This document shows positions 48,366 through 57,180 of a stretch of DNA of 64,000 bases, piece by piece (position 1 is the stretch's first letter; each line of letters opens with the position of its first letter). A program made the position numbers and the translations under genes. The stretch is taken from contig JASMDC010000006.1 in assembly GCA_030753015.1 (NCBI GenBank), forward strand, positions 80,563 through 144,562. Direction: 5' to 3'. The DNA is from Candidatus Undinarchaeales archaeon. Its GTDB lineage: Archaea; SpSt-1190; JASMDC01. The notes below the pieces were generated by a model. The model was not told where the DNA came from and made no database searches. It saw only the letters and a program-made list of their open reading frames with translations.

Positions 48366-49259
48366 ATGACTACATCCCTCATCATCCCCGCCTACGACGA
48401 GGAGGAAGCGCTCCCCCACGTCCTCGATGAGGTTATGGGAATAGTCGATGAGGTAATCGTCGTCGACGACGGATCTACCGACGGCACGTCGTCCTGTGCA
48501 CGCAAGGACGGAATCACCGTCTACCAACACGACGTTAACAGAGGGAAGGTGGCCGCAATCCGTACCGGTGTCGGACATGCTACGGGCGACATAGTCGTTC
48601 TCATGGACGCAGACCATACCTACCCGGCCGAGCATATCCCCCAGATGGTGGCGTCGATCGAACAAGGGGCCGATCTGGTCCTCGGGTCCAGGTTCATGGG
48701 AAGAAGTACGGCAATGCCATTCCTGAACCGGGTGGGGAACCGCATCTTCTCCTTCATTATCTCTTATGTCGGAGCCACCACCATCACCGATGGGCAGACG
48801 GGCTACCGCGCCTTCCGGCGGGAGATGTTCGAGAAACTCGATGTGGAAGCCACGGGACTTGAATGGGAGACAAAGATGACCGTGCGGGCCCAGAAACTCG
48901 GTTATACCATCAAGGAGGTCCCCATCACCTACCGACCACGGATCGGCAGGTCGAAGCTCAATCCACTGCGGGATGGTATCCATATGTTCATGGCCTTGGC
49001 CTCGATCTTTGTGCGGGAGACCTCCTTACTGGCGGGCTCGATAATCCTCCCTAGCGTGCTACTTGGCGTCATTGGGCTCGCCTTCGGCCTCATCTCGCTG
49101 TACGAGAAGTTCGCCTACGTCACCCTGCGCCATGAGTACTTTCCACTCATCGCGACGCTGTTCATCCTCCTTTCCATCCAATTATTCTCACTGGGATTCC
49201 TCCTCGACCACTTGATTAAGCGATTAGACAGGATCGAGGAGCGGTTGAAGGAGCGTTAG
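48366..49259 (+). CDS. GT2 family polyprenyl-phosphate sugar transferase
   Basis: 297 aa. The GT-A domain has VVDDGSTDGT (32-41) and the D81-x-D83 motif (LMDADHTYP), followed by two C-terminal transmembrane helices (about 223-245 and 258-280). It resembles dolichol-phosphate mannosyl/glucosyltransferases that load lipid carriers for GT-C enzymes such as the GT39-like genes in this window. A TATA-like ACATTAATTTG lies about 30 nt before the ATG. Confidence 0.88.
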   Translation: MTTSLIIPAYDEEEALPHVLDEVMGIVDEVIVVDDGSTDGTSSCARKDGITVYQHDVNRGKVAAIRTGVGHATGDIVVLMDADHTYPAEHIPQMVASIEQGADLVLGSRFMGRSTAMPFLNRVGNRIFSFIISYVGATTITDGQTGYRAFRREMFEKLDVEATGLEWETKMTVRAQKLGYTIKEVPITYRPRIGRSKLNPLRDGIHMFMALASIFVRETSLLAGSIILPSVLLGVIGLAFGLISLYEKFAYVTLRHEYFPLIATLFILLSIQLFSLGFLLDHLIKRLDRIEERLKER

Positions 49260-50668
49260 GCGCTCTTCCCTTCTAGTGCCGACGCTTCTGTGGGAGGGGT
49301 CAGAAGGAGGAGCACGACCACAAGGCTCGGCCAGAGGTGCAGGACGAGGCGGTCCAGTGATGTCTGCAGGTGCCAATGAAGGGGATATGGTGTGGTCACG
49401 TACACGAGTCCATACCCCACGACCATCAGCGCGAGGGCAAGGAGCGCAGTGGTCGGCCCCGACGCCAAGTCCCTTTCGGTCCCTGAAAGGTACAGATACA
49501 GGGCCAGCACGAGCGTTGGAGGGACAGCCAAGTTGCCGAACCAGAGGATTCCCGTGGTGAGCGCCCACCACACCCGAGCGTGCCGAGATGGATCCAAGAG
49601 GGCGTCGAGCGTGCTGTCCGCTCCCTGAGCGGCTACTAGGTCGTTCGGCGGAGCGAGCATGCCCTTGAAGAGGACGATCATCACAAGCGGGACCAGGGCC
49701 CCTGTCGTGAATGGGAGCATCGTGCGCAACGACGGTTGCCATCCTCTGGAGTGGGCCACGATGACGAGGCGGGCGGCCACGATCGCAACAAAGAACAACA
49801 GGCCCTCGTTCTTCGTCCAACCTGCGAGCCCTGCCATCGTCCCGGCAAGGATCATCAGGGGACGTCTTTCGCCCGGGCCCTTGTCGTGAAGACAGATGAG
49901 CACAAGGGTCGCCAGGATGTAGAACGCCAGATGAACATCAGCGTACTGGGTGGTCCCATGGAGGAAATAGAACGGTGTCCCGACAAGGAGCAGGCAGGCC
50001 ACAAGAGCTTGGTCACGACCGCGGAGCAGGCTGAGCGCGGACGCGGTCAGGCCGATAGTGGCAAGGGTGAACAGGAGGGAGATGAGCGCGGGTAGGACCG
50101 TCACATCGGCGCCAGCGTATCGCCAGCACCTTGCGATGAGCCCCGGGACGAGCAATGGATAGTCGAGGTGCGGTACATCGAGGAGGGGCGAGAAGCCGTC
50201 CTGCCAGTTCTCGCCACCCTTGACAAGGAACCGAGCGCGAAGGTTCCATACGGCCCATGCATCCCATCGCCCGTGGGGTTGGGCTAGGCTCAATAGAAGG
50301 AAGGTGAGGCAGGCGATGGCGAGGACGGACCAGAGGCAGAGGGCGCGGACGTCTGATGTCAGGAGTTCCTCCAGAATCCTTGAAGGAACGATGCTCTTCC
50401 CCCGTTCGCGGAGCGCTCCCCAGAGGACCGCCGCCGAGCCAGCGAGCACCGCCGTCTCCATCATGACGAACGGTCCACCAGCGAGCCCCGGGATGAGCAG
50501 GTGGAGGAAGAAGACGCATGATGCGAGCCCGAGCCCCATGCCCACAGCGAGGCATACCATAGCGACGAGGAGTGATGGAGAGTCATCCGCCTCGGGACAG
50601 GAATGACGGAGGAGAAGGTACGCTACTATGATAGGGCCGAACACCGAGACCGCGAGGGAGACGATCAT
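49256..50668 (-). CDS. GT39-like membrane glycosyltransferase, cassette A
   Basis: 470 aa with about twelve hydrophobic segments. The extracytoplasmic loop motifs are GRWDAWAVWNLRARF and VPHLDYP, acidic residues typical of GT-C glycosyltransferases. It overlaps the upstream small membrane gene by ATGA and is clearly paralogous to the protein at 55653-57077 (same loop motifs, same length). Its stop overlaps the end of the convergent GT2 gene by four bases. Probable role: glycosylation at the outer membrane face. Confidence 0.78.
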   Translation of the reverse strand: MIVSLAVSVFGPIIVAYLLLRHSCPEADDSPSLLVAMVCLAVGMGLGLASCVFFLHLLIPGLAGGPFVMMETAVLAGSAAVLWGALRERGKSIVPSRILEELLTSDVRALCLWSVLAIACLTFLLLSLAQPHGRWDAWAVWNLRARFLVKGGENWQDGFSPLLDVPHLDYPLLVPGLIARCWRYAGADVTVLPALISLLFTLATIGLTASALSLLRGRDQALVACLLLVGTPFYFLHGTTQYADVHLAFYILATLVLICLHDKGPGERRPLMILAGTMAGLAGWTKNEGLLFFVAIVAARLVIVAHSRGWQPSLRTMLPFTTGALVPLVMIVLFKGMLAPPNDLVAAQGADSTLDALLDPSRHARVWWALTTGILWFGNLAVPPTLVLALYLYLSGTERDLASGPTTALLALALMVVGYGLVYVTTPYPLHWHLQTSLDRLVLHLWPSLVVVLLLLTPPTEASALEGKSA

Positions 50669-51096
50669 GTGGCATCACGGTGATAGAGGACGACCCCGCT
50701 CTCGAGCTCTCGGAGAATCCTGAACGTGGCGTTCCCGCTCCTCTCGGGGTGAATGACCTCGTAGTAGTAGTTACCGACGACGAGTGGGTGGTCGGGCGTA
50801 TGGGCAACGATGATGGGGGCAAGGGTGTACTGCGTCAGGTAGTACTCGGCGCTGGCATTGTTGTCGGCATGGTAGCCGACGGTCCCACGAGCGGGGAGAT
50901 GGTCCCTTATATCATCGAACCGTCGCTCGTAGCGCGTGACATCGTCAACACGCGCGAGCTCTGTGCGAAGCCCTATGGCGAGACGAGCATAGGTGGCCAC
51001 CGACAGGATAGTGAACAGGACCAGGACGATCGTCATTGCCTCATCCTGCCCCAGGGGCGTTGCGCACCGGAGCCATTGGGCAACACCCTTACCCAT
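50665..51096 (-). CDS. Small membrane-anchored protein, cassette A
   Basis: 143 aa with one transmembrane helix (about 21-42) and an extracellular domain of about 100 residues. The domain shares R-F-x-x-I-R-x-x-L-P-x-x-G-T-V-G-Y and Y-Y-L-x-Q-Y-x-L-A-P with the protein at 55240-55656. ATG 51096 lies about 29 nt from GGATTTATTGG, giving a near-leaderless start. The domain looks like the detached soluble tail of larger GT39 proteins. Function unknown. Confidence 0.72.
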   Translation of the reverse strand: MGKGVAQWLRCATPLGQDEAMTIVLVLFTILSVATYARLAIGLRTELARVDDVTRYERRFDDIRDHLPARGTVGYHADNNASAEYYLTQYTLAPIIVAHTPDHPLVVGNYYYEVIHPERSGNATFRILRELESGVVLYHRDAT

Positions 51097-51263
51097 GATA
51101 TCAGCGCAACCCGTCCACCAATAAATCCTTACCTGTTTCAGGTGTCGCCAACATCGCTATCAAGGCTCCGTCATGCCGGGTGATGCACGATGGAATACCT
51201 TATCAGTAGATTACCGGGTCACTCCGCCCTCACCCTTATAATCCTCCCCCGATCCATAGTCAT

Positions 51264-51334
51264 GGGGATGATGGGTTGTGGGTTTACCGAAGGGATTCTC
51301 TACCCGGATGTGGACATTCTGGAGCCCTGACCCC
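51264..51334 (+). ncRNA. Candidate C/D box guide sRNA
   Basis: C box ATGATGG (51268-51274), 12-nt spacer, D' box CCGA (51287-51290); C' box ATGTGGA (51308-51314), 12-nt spacer, D box CTGA (51327-51330). A terminal stem of GGGG (51264-51267) with CCCC (51331-51334) closes it. The TATA-like CTTATAAT at 51235-51242 is about 26 nt upstream of the 5' end. C and C' boxes are imperfect. A 22-codon ATG frame (51262-51330) also fits here but lacks any protein-level support. Confidence 0.5.
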
Positions 51335-51358
51335 CCTGGGGGCGCTGCCCCCGGGGTC
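51329..51358. terminator. Strong GC hairpin
   Basis: GACCCC and GGGGGC pair with GGGGTC and GCCCCC around a GCT loop, with a CCT bulge on one side: 12 base pairs. It lies 12 nt beyond the GGGP synthase stop and at the end of the candidate sRNA, so it could end either transcript. Confidence 0.55.
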
Positions 51359-51369
51359 TTACTCGCCCT

Positions 51370-52125
51370 TTAGACACCTTTGACCGCGGCCACGATCTGC
51401 TTGAAGGTCTCGGATGCCCCGCCCTTCTCCTCAAGCACCGTGCCCGTCACAACGATGTCGGCGCCGGCCTTCACGACGTTCCGGGCGTGCTCCGGTGTCC
51501 GAATGCCCCCGCCTACGATGATGGGGATGTCGATGGTGCCACGTACGGCGGCTATCATCTCGACGGGAACAGGAGTGTCGGCACCAGAGCCGGCCTCGAG
51601 GTACACCAGCCGCATACCCAGGTACTGGGCGGCCAGGGCGTAGCACGCCGCCAGCTCGGGCTTCGAGCGGGGCATCAGCTTGGCCTCTCCGACCCAACCC
51701 ACGGTACCCCCCGGCTCCACGACGATGTAGCCCATTGGGATGGGCTCGATACCCATCCGCTTGATCGTGGGCGCACCCAGAGCCTGGGCACCGATGACCC
51801 AGTAGTGGTTCATGGAGTTGAGCAGGCTCATGAAGAGCACTGCATCTGCGTTGGGTGTGATGCCGTCGACATTGCCCGGGAAGAGCACCACTGGCAGGGA
51901 GCAGGCCTCCCTGATCGCGATCCCCGTGGCATTGAGCAGCTGGGAGGCGCCGGTGGAACCCCCCAGGAGGATGACATCACTGCCAACCTCCTCGGCGACT
52001 CGGGCCGTGTTGGCGGCCTCCTCGGGCGATTGAGCTGCAGGGTCGATAAGTGTGAAGTGTACACGCCCCTGGTGGAGGAGGGACGTAATATGTTCGTACA
52101 CGGTCTTTGTCCTGTTGTATGCCAT
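51370..52125 (-). CDS. Geranylgeranylglyceryl phosphate synthase
   Basis: 251 aa TIM-barrel prenyltransferase making the first ether bond of archaeal lipids (glycerol-1-phosphate plus geranylgeranyl diphosphate). Family motifs include HFTLIDP, LGGSTGAS, PVVLFPGN, YLEAGSGA and IIVGGGIRTPEHA. ATG 52125 is 5 nt beyond the upstream stop, with GGTGATC in anti-Shine-Dalgarno register. It sits directly after the gene for the second ether-bond enzyme. Confidence 0.96.
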   Translation of the reverse strand: MAYNRTKTVYEHITSLLHQGRVHFTLIDPAAQSPEEAANTARVAEEVGSDVILLGGSTGASQLLNATGIAIREACSLPVVLFPGNVDGITPNADAVLFMSLLNSMNHYWVIGAQALGAPTIKRMGIEPIPMGYIVVEPGGTVGWVGEAKLMPRSKPELAACYALAAQYLGMRLVYLEAGSGADTPVPVEMIAAVRGTIDIPIIVGGGIRTPEHARNVVKAGADIVVTGTVLEEKGGASETFKQIVAAVKGV

Positions 52126-52130
52126 GATGA

Positions 52131-52976
52131 TCACCGGTTACCTACTAGGAACGCTATAAGAGCACAGAACATGCCAAACTTTATAATCCGCTGTGAACGG
52201 CCAGCCGAGTCACTTGTGAGCTCACCCTGGAAGAGCTGGGCCGCGGCGGCGGCGAACAGCGCGTCGGCGATGAGGATGGCCACGATGTAGTATGTGGACG
52301 TGAGGAATCCGAGGTAAACTGGCAGGAATCCCAGCACGATAGCCGCACTGAGGGCGATCGTGGCGAGCGTGCGTGCGTGTTCAGGGCCGTGAACTGCCGG
52401 GACGCTCCGGGCATCCTTGGTGAGGTCGCCCTCAAGGTCCTCGATGTCCTTTACAAGTTCGCGGCCTAGATTCGCGAGCATTGCGCACATCCCGAGCACG
52501 CCCACACGTCGGAGCGCGGTAGTGTTATCAGCGGCCACAGCGACGCCCCCGTACACGATGGTGAGCCCGACCAGGAGCGAGACTATGAGATTGCCCCAGA
52601 TGCCCATGCGCTTACCGCTGTGGGCATAGGCTGCAAGGAGGACCGCAGCGAGAGTGGCGATGCTGAGGGCGAGAGTGTTGATGGTGGCGGCCAGTCCCAC
52701 ACCGGCAAGGAAGAGAATGATCGCGTACGCTTGAGCACCCTGCGGTGAGAGCCGACCGGAGGGGATGGGGCGTTCCGGAGCGTTGACCGCATCAATATCG
52801 CGATCGTAGTAGTCGTTGACGACATTACCTGCTCCGCATATAAGGAACACAGTGGCGGCTGCAGGGAGGACGTCGGGCCCTAGATCGGACCCCGAGGCGA
52901 CCGCTGCCCCCAAGGGCACGGCTGCCGCTGCCATGAAGCAGTTGGCGGGACGGAGCACCTCGGCAAATGCCCACAT
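52131..52976 (-). CDS. Digeranylgeranylglyceryl phosphate synthase (UbiA family)
   Basis: 281 aa membrane prenyltransferase forming the second ether bond. Nine hydrophobic segments are visible. The aspartate-rich motifs are NVVNDYYDRDID (about 50-61) and the second-loop DIEDLEGD (about 175-182). It overlaps rpl40e by one base and is 5 nt from the GGGP synthase gene. This order places both lipid steps in one transcript with translation genes. Confidence 0.95.
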   Translation of the reverse strand: MWAFAEVLRPANCFMAAAAVPLGAAVASGSDLGPDVLPAAATVFLICGAGNVVNDYYDRDIDAVNAPERPIPSGRLSPQGAQAYAIILFLAGVGLAATINTLALSIATLAAVLLAAYAHSGKRMGIWGNLIVSLLVGLTIVYGGVAVAADNTTALRRVGVLGMCAMLANLGRELVKDIEDLEGDLTKDARSVPAVHGPEHARTLATIALSAAIVLGFLPVYLGFLTSTYYIVAILIADALFAAAAAQLFQGELTSDSAGRSQRIIKFGMFCALIAFLVGNR

Positions 52977-53149
52977 CAGGCCTTACCGGAGCCCTTCTTC
53001 CTCACTCTCAGTCTATCGCATCCGCACTTGCGGCAGCGGACCTTCCCCTGGCGGATCTTAGATAGGGCCGCGCGGTTCCGGGCGTTGCATCGCATGCAGA
53101 CGAACACGTTGTGGAACATCCTTTGCTCGACGACGGGATCAAGCGCCAT
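52976..53149 (-). CDS. rpl40e: Ribosomal protein L40e
   Basis: 57 aa with a single zinc ribbon, C-x2-C-x14-C-x2-C (CMRC ... CRKC), and a basic tail. ATG 53149 overlaps the tsr3 stop by 11 bases; GGGTGATG serves as ribosome site. An N-terminal extension of three residues is possible but lacks support. Confidence 0.95.
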   Translation of the reverse strand: MALDPVVEQRMFHNVFVCMRCNARNRAALSKIRQGKVRCRKCGCDRLRVRKKGSGKA

Positions 53150-53657
53150 GATCATCACCCATTACCTCGGCCTGTATAGACAGGATTTCCGAGGGAGAGA
53201 CTGCTTCGGAGTACCTCCTTAAAAGGTTTTCGTTAAGTGACAGAAAGGAATCGCCCCACCGGAAGGGCGCAATGAGCTGTCTTGCCTGCTCCTTTTCCCC
53301 AAGGATGAAGAGCGCCGCGCACAGTGCCTCGACCGTCGAGAGCTTGGTCGGCTTCCCGTAATTGGTGGGATTGGCGGCAACGAGGTACGGCAGCGCCCGC
53401 CTTCGCACCCCCCGTCGCCCGAGGCGAGGATCGGTGAAGATCTCGATCCCCCGGTTCCACGAGCAGTCGAGGGCAACGATCGGTGTACGGGAGCCCACGT
53501 CCTCCTGGGAGAGCACGTTCTCACTGGTGGGGTCCAGTAGTACCGAGCGAGCGGGGACCGAGCGCACCTCGCGGGCCAGCCCGAACCTGATGAGCTTCAA
53601 GGCCGTGCACTTGCGCGGATCGCACTGCCGCTCGCAGTAGAGGAGGACCGATCGCAC
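53139..53657 (-). CDS. Tsr3, 16S rRNA aminocarboxypropyltransferase
   Basis: 172 aa, adds the acp group to the hypermodified small-subunit rRNA nucleotide. The family motifs LDCSWNR, RALPYLVAANPTNYGKP and LSTVEALCAALFILG are visible. GTG 53657 lies about 28 nt downstream of TATA-like sequence around 53676-53690, which suggests a leaderless start. It is the first gene of the tsr3-rpl40e-DGGGPS-GGGPS operon. Confidence 0.93.
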   Translation of the reverse strand: MRSVLLYCERQCDPRKCTALKLIRFGLAREVRSVPARSVLLDPTSENVLSQEDVGSRTPIVALDCSWNRGIEIFTDPRLGRRGVRRRALPYLVAANPTNYGKPTKLSTVEALCAALFILGEKEQARQLIAPFRWGDSFLSLNENLLRRYSEAVSPSEILSIQAEVMGDDHGA

Positions 53658-53675
53658 GAGGATGTGCTGCGTGGA

Positions 53676-53690
53676 AATACATAAGAATAT
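53676..53690. promoter_or_regulatory. Shared AT-rich divergent promoter region
   Basis: AATACATAAGAATAT reads as a TATA-like element on both strands and lies about 25-35 nt from tsr3 (minus) and from the 53717 gene (plus). A single element may serve both. Confidence 0.35.
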
Positions 53691-53716
53691 GGGCGTTCAT
53701 ATCATAATCGACCACA

Positions 53717-54244
53717 ATGGGAGACGACCGGCCCTTAACCCATACTAACAGGCTCCTGATCGTGCTCATCGTGAGCGTAGCGATAGTCATTCTCTTCACG
53801 CCCCACATCCCTGCTCCCCGGGGCCCGACCGCGGCCACGGCGGGCGTGGTGACCGTCATCGCACGATATGAAGGCGGTGGTCCTGCTTCCGGCGCTCTGG
53901 TGACCGTAGCGGCGCTCCAGTGCGCCTCCCGGAGCGAGGTGGGGGCCGCGCGCACGGACATCGGCGAGACGACACCGCCGCCCGCGCTGGAAGGTCCCAC
54001 CACCTCAGCGGTCACCGATATCGATGGCATAGCACAGGTCGCGCTCGACCGCACCTTCTATGAGGCGGCCTGCGGTTCACTTCGGGTGGACGTGTTCAGG
54101 GCAGAGCGACGTGGAGCTGAGCATGAGCCCGACACTGCTGGCTGGTGGGCTGTTGACGCTGTCTCCCCTTACCGCACCTCTCGGGAGCACACGGTCTCTT
54201 TGGAACTCGTCTCGACCCGGCTCCGCCCCCGGCCCGCACGGTGA
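53717..54244 (+). CDS. Membrane-anchored secreted protein, unknown
   Basis: 175 aa. One hydrophobic anchor (about 12-30) is followed by an extracellular region that looks like a beta-sandwich carboxypeptidase-regulatory/Ig-like domain (GVVTVIARYEGGGPASGALVTV ... SAVTDIDGIAQVAL). No enzymatic motif. It ends one base before the convergent gpmA stop codon. Confidence 0.6.
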   Translation: MGDDRPLTHTNRLLIVLIVSVAIVILFTPHIPAPRGPTAATAGVVTVIARYEGGGPASGALVTVAALQCASRSEVGAARTDIGETTPPPALEGPTTSAVTDIDGIAQVALDRTFYEAACGSLRVDVFRAERRGAEHEPDTAGWWAVDAVSPYRTSREHTVSLELVSTRLRPRPAR

Positions 54245-54245
54245 G

Positions 54246-54992
54246 CTAGCGCGCAGAGCCCTGCTTTGCGACAGCATCGGCAGCAGCGCGCACCGTCCTC
54301 TCGTCCGCAAGATAGCGTTTGTCTAGAGGTCGCAGATCCCCGTCCAGCTCGTACACCAGGGGAATCCCTGTGGGGATGTTGAGTTTCGTGATGGCCTCGT
54401 CACTCATCCCGTCCAGGTACTTGACCAGTGCACGTAGGCTGTTGCCGTGGGCGGCGATGAGCACCCGATTTCCTGCTTTTATGGCCGGGGCGATGGTGTC
54501 GTGCCAGTACGGTAGCACCCGGGCAACCGTGTCCTTCAGGCACTCGGTGAGGGGCAACTCGTCAGGCCCGAGGGCCGAGTAGCGGGCGTCATTACCGGGA
54601 AAGCGCGGATCGTCCGTTGTCAGGGCGGGAGGTCGAACATCGTAGCTGCGGCGCCAGACGAACACTTGGTCCTCCCCGTACTTACGGGCGGTCTCGCTCT
54701 TGTCCAGTCCCTGGAGCGCCCCGTAGTGCCGCTCGTTAAGGCGCCAGCTGCGCTCGACGGGCACCCAAATTATGTCGGCCTCCTCCATGACCTGCCACGC
54801 TGTCAGGATGGCCCGCTTGAGGTAGGATGTGTACACCACGTCGAAGGAGAGGCCCTCCTGCGCAAGTACCCGTCCTGCTGCGACGGCCTCCTCACGGCCT
54901 CGTGGTGAGAGGTCCACGTCCGTCCAGCCGGTGAACCGGTTCTCCTTGTTCCATATGCTCTCGCCATGGCGCAGGAGAACGAGCGTATACAT
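54246..54992 (-). CDS. gpmA: 2,3-bisphosphoglycerate-dependent phosphoglycerate mutase
   Basis: 248 aa histidine-phosphatase-superfamily mutase of glycolysis/gluconeogenesis. RHGES (8-12) contains the phosphorylated H9; [11 protein letters not shown] and [11 protein letters not shown] complete the site. Length and C-terminal tail match bacterial GpmA. Most archaea use the cofactor-independent enzyme, so acquisition from bacteria is likely. A TATA-like AGATAAAGTATGG lies about 25 nt upstream. Confidence 0.93.
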   Translation of the reverse strand: MYTLVLLRHGESIWNKENRFTGWTDVDLSPRGREEAVAAGRVLAQEGLSFDVVYTSYLKRAILTAWQVMEEADIIWVPVERSWRLNERHYGALQGLDKSETARKYGEDQVFVWRRSYDVRPPALTTDDPRFPGNDARYSALGPDELPLTECLKDTVARVLPYWHDTIAPAIKAGNRVLIAAHGNSLRALVKYLDGMSDEAITKLNIPTGIPLVYELDGDLRPLDKRYLADERTVRAAADAVAKQGSAR

Positions 54993-55239
54993 GCCTAGGG
55001 AAAGGAGGCCATACTTTATCTGTATTCCAGTTACTCTGCCCCCGTCCGTCCTGCGTCTTTACGTTCACTAAGCATCGCCTATATTCCGATTCTGATCCCG
55101 ATTAATGAAGGTCGTGCGACCAACGTATCCCATTCAAATAAAATGGTTAGTGGTTCACGGAACGTCCATCGGTATGACTGGACGCAGATAACGATGCTCC
55201 GTGTCCAGTACGACTATTCACCACGGAGATGGGAGAACG

Positions 55240-55656
55240 ATGCCTCAACACGTGAGACGAAGTCCTTCCCGAGTTAATGCAGCCGCTATTCTAGTAATCC
55301 TCTATGCGATGCTCTCTATTCCCGATCTTTCATGGATGGGCGCCCGCGTTGTGTTCGGGGATCCTGTGTATGACAGCATCGCTCTGAGCGAACAACGGTT
55401 CAAGGAAATTAGAACGGCTCTTCCCCCACATGGTACTGTTGGCTATCTCACAGATGATATATATGACGAGGGGAGGTACTATCTTGTACAATATGCCCTT
55501 GCCCCTGTCGTGGTCAACAGGTCGGTCGAGCACCCACTCATAATCGTGGACCTCCGTAATCCCGATGCTCTCGATAACGTCACACGGGAGCACGCTCTTG
55601 TGCCGTTACATGACTTTGGGAAAGGGCTCATGCTCTTCCGGCGGGGTCAACGATGA
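55240..55656 (+). CDS. Small membrane-anchored protein, cassette B
   Basis: 138 aa from ATG 55240 (GGGAG four bases upstream); an in-frame GTG at 55201 gives a longer form. One transmembrane helix (about 13-30) precedes an extracellular domain homologous to the protein at 50665-51096: RFKEIRTALPPHGTVGYL and YYLVQYALAPVVV. It overlaps the following GT39-like gene by ATGA. A TATA-like TTCAAATAAAATGG lies near 55133-55146. Confidence 0.72.
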   Translation: MPQHVRRSPSRVNAAAILVILYAMLSIPDLSWMGARVVFGDPVYDSIALSEQRFKEIRTALPPHGTVGYLTDDIYDEGRYYLVQYALAPVVVNRSVEHPLIIVDLRNPDALDNVTREHALVPLHDFGKGLMLFRRGQR

Positions 55657-57077
55657 TGTTCGCACTTGTCCTCTCCTTCTTGCTGCCTGTGTGCGCAGCC
55701 TTTCTCCTTCTCTGCCTGGTCTGGCCAGGAGGACGGCATGTACGCACCGACATCGGCACCAAGGTTTGCCTCGCCGTCGGCATTGGTATCGGGCTGTCCT
55801 CGTGCCTCTTCTTCATACTGATGAACATCGGCCTGACGGGCAGGGCTGCCGTCATCGTGGACGGTACCCTCCAGGTAATCACGATCATAGCGCTCGCGAT
55901 GGTTATGGTGTCCCGTGGATTCACGTGGAGCTCAGAGCATCACGGGAAGCGTGGTGGGCCGATGGACATCGTAGGTCTGCTCACGATCGCGTTCTACTTC
56001 GTCCTGTTGGTACAGATATTTGTGTTCATCGCTCTCTCATTCTCCCGACCGCACGGAGGGTGGGACGCGTGGGCTATATGGAACATGCGCGCCCGGTTCC
56101 TCGCCCGTGCGGGCGCCGACTGGCGTGAAGCCTTCTCACCAACCCTCGGCGTGCCACACCTCGACTACCCATGCCTCATACCGATGAGCATCGCCCGGGC
56201 GTGGTTGTACGGGAACCATGAGAGCCCGATAATCCCCGTCATCATCTCTCTGCTCTTCACTTTCTCCACCGTTGGGCTCATGGTCTCGGCTCTTTCGTTG
56301 CTGAAGAACAGGTACACAGGGCTGATGGCAGGTCTCGTCCTCATGGGAACTCCCGTACTATTTCAACAAAGCCTCCTCCAATATGCGGACATACCCCTCG
56401 CGTACTATATTCTCTCAACGCTCGTCCTACTCACCCTTCATGGTAGGGATGCTCCTGGGAGGAAAAGGTACCTGATACTTGCGGGATTGATGACAGGACT
56501 ATCGGCATGGACCAAGAACGAAGGACTTCTCTTCCTCGTAGCGATACTGTTCTCCTATGCTATCCTTGTGGTGTTCAGAAAGGGACGGGGCGCCCTCTGG
56601 CCCCAGTCGTTCCCCATTTTAGCGGGCCTTATGATCGTTCTTCCGGCCATCGTCCTCCTCAAAGCCCATTTCGCCTCGTCGAACGAAGTCGTTTCGCCCC
56701 AGAACCTAGATGTCAGCGCCAAACAGTTGTTCGAACCAGCACGTTACCAAGACATTGCCTTCGGATTCATCCTGAGAATAACCTCGTACGGGGACGGGAG
56801 ACTCTCCCCGTTCGCGGTGCTCATTCCTCTTCTGTTCCTTCTCGGCTTGGACCCGGGGTACAGGTCTGAACGAGGTCTACGTACGGCAGCTCTCGTGTTA
56901 CCATTCATGTTCATGGGATACGTGATGGTCTACTTGATAACGCCCAATGATCTCGGATGGCATATTCTAACCTCACGAGACCGTCTTCTCCTCCATCTCT
57001 GGCCATCATTCCTCTTCTCGTTCTTCCTCTTAGTGAAATCAACAGAGGGGGACGTAAGGTCATCGACACCGTGCTAA
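55653..57077 (+). CDS. GT39-like membrane glycosyltransferase, cassette B
   Basis: 474 aa, about twelve hydrophobic segments. The loop motifs GGWDAWAIWNMRARF and VPHLDYP match those of the 49256-50668 protein, and both are preceded by the same type of small anchored protein. A GT-C-type lipid-linked sugar transferase is the most likely role. AT content is higher than in cassette A, suggesting an older duplication or separate acquisition. Confidence 0.78.
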   Translation: MMFALVLSFLLPVCAAFLLLCLVWPGGRHVRTDIGTKVCLAVGIGIGLSSCLFFILMNIGLTGRAAVIVDGTLQVITIIALAMVMVSRGFTWSSEHHGKRGGPMDIVGLLTIAFYFVLLVQIFVFIALSFSRPHGGWDAWAIWNMRARFLARAGADWREAFSPTLGVPHLDYPCLIPMSIARAWLYGNHESPIIPVIISLLFTFSTVGLMVSALSLLKNRYTGLMAGLVLMGTPVLFQQSLLQYADIPLAYYILSTLVLLTLHGRDAPGRKRYLILAGLMTGLSAWTKNEGLLFLVAILFSYAILVVFRKGRGALWPQSFPILAGLMIVLPAIVLLKAHFASSNEVVSPQNLDVSAKQLFEPARYQDIAFGFILRITSYGDGRLSPFAVLIPLLFLLGLDPGYRSERGLRTAALVLPFMFMGYVMVYLITPNDLGWHILTSRDRLLLHLWPSFLFSFFLLVKSTEGDVRSSTPC

Positions 57078-57180
57078 GAAAAGGGCATGTGACTCGGATT
57101 CACTGAGATTCTTTCATGGGGGTGTTTCACTCCGCCACCAAAGCATCGATATTTAAACGGTGAGTGTGTATAACCGTTTT

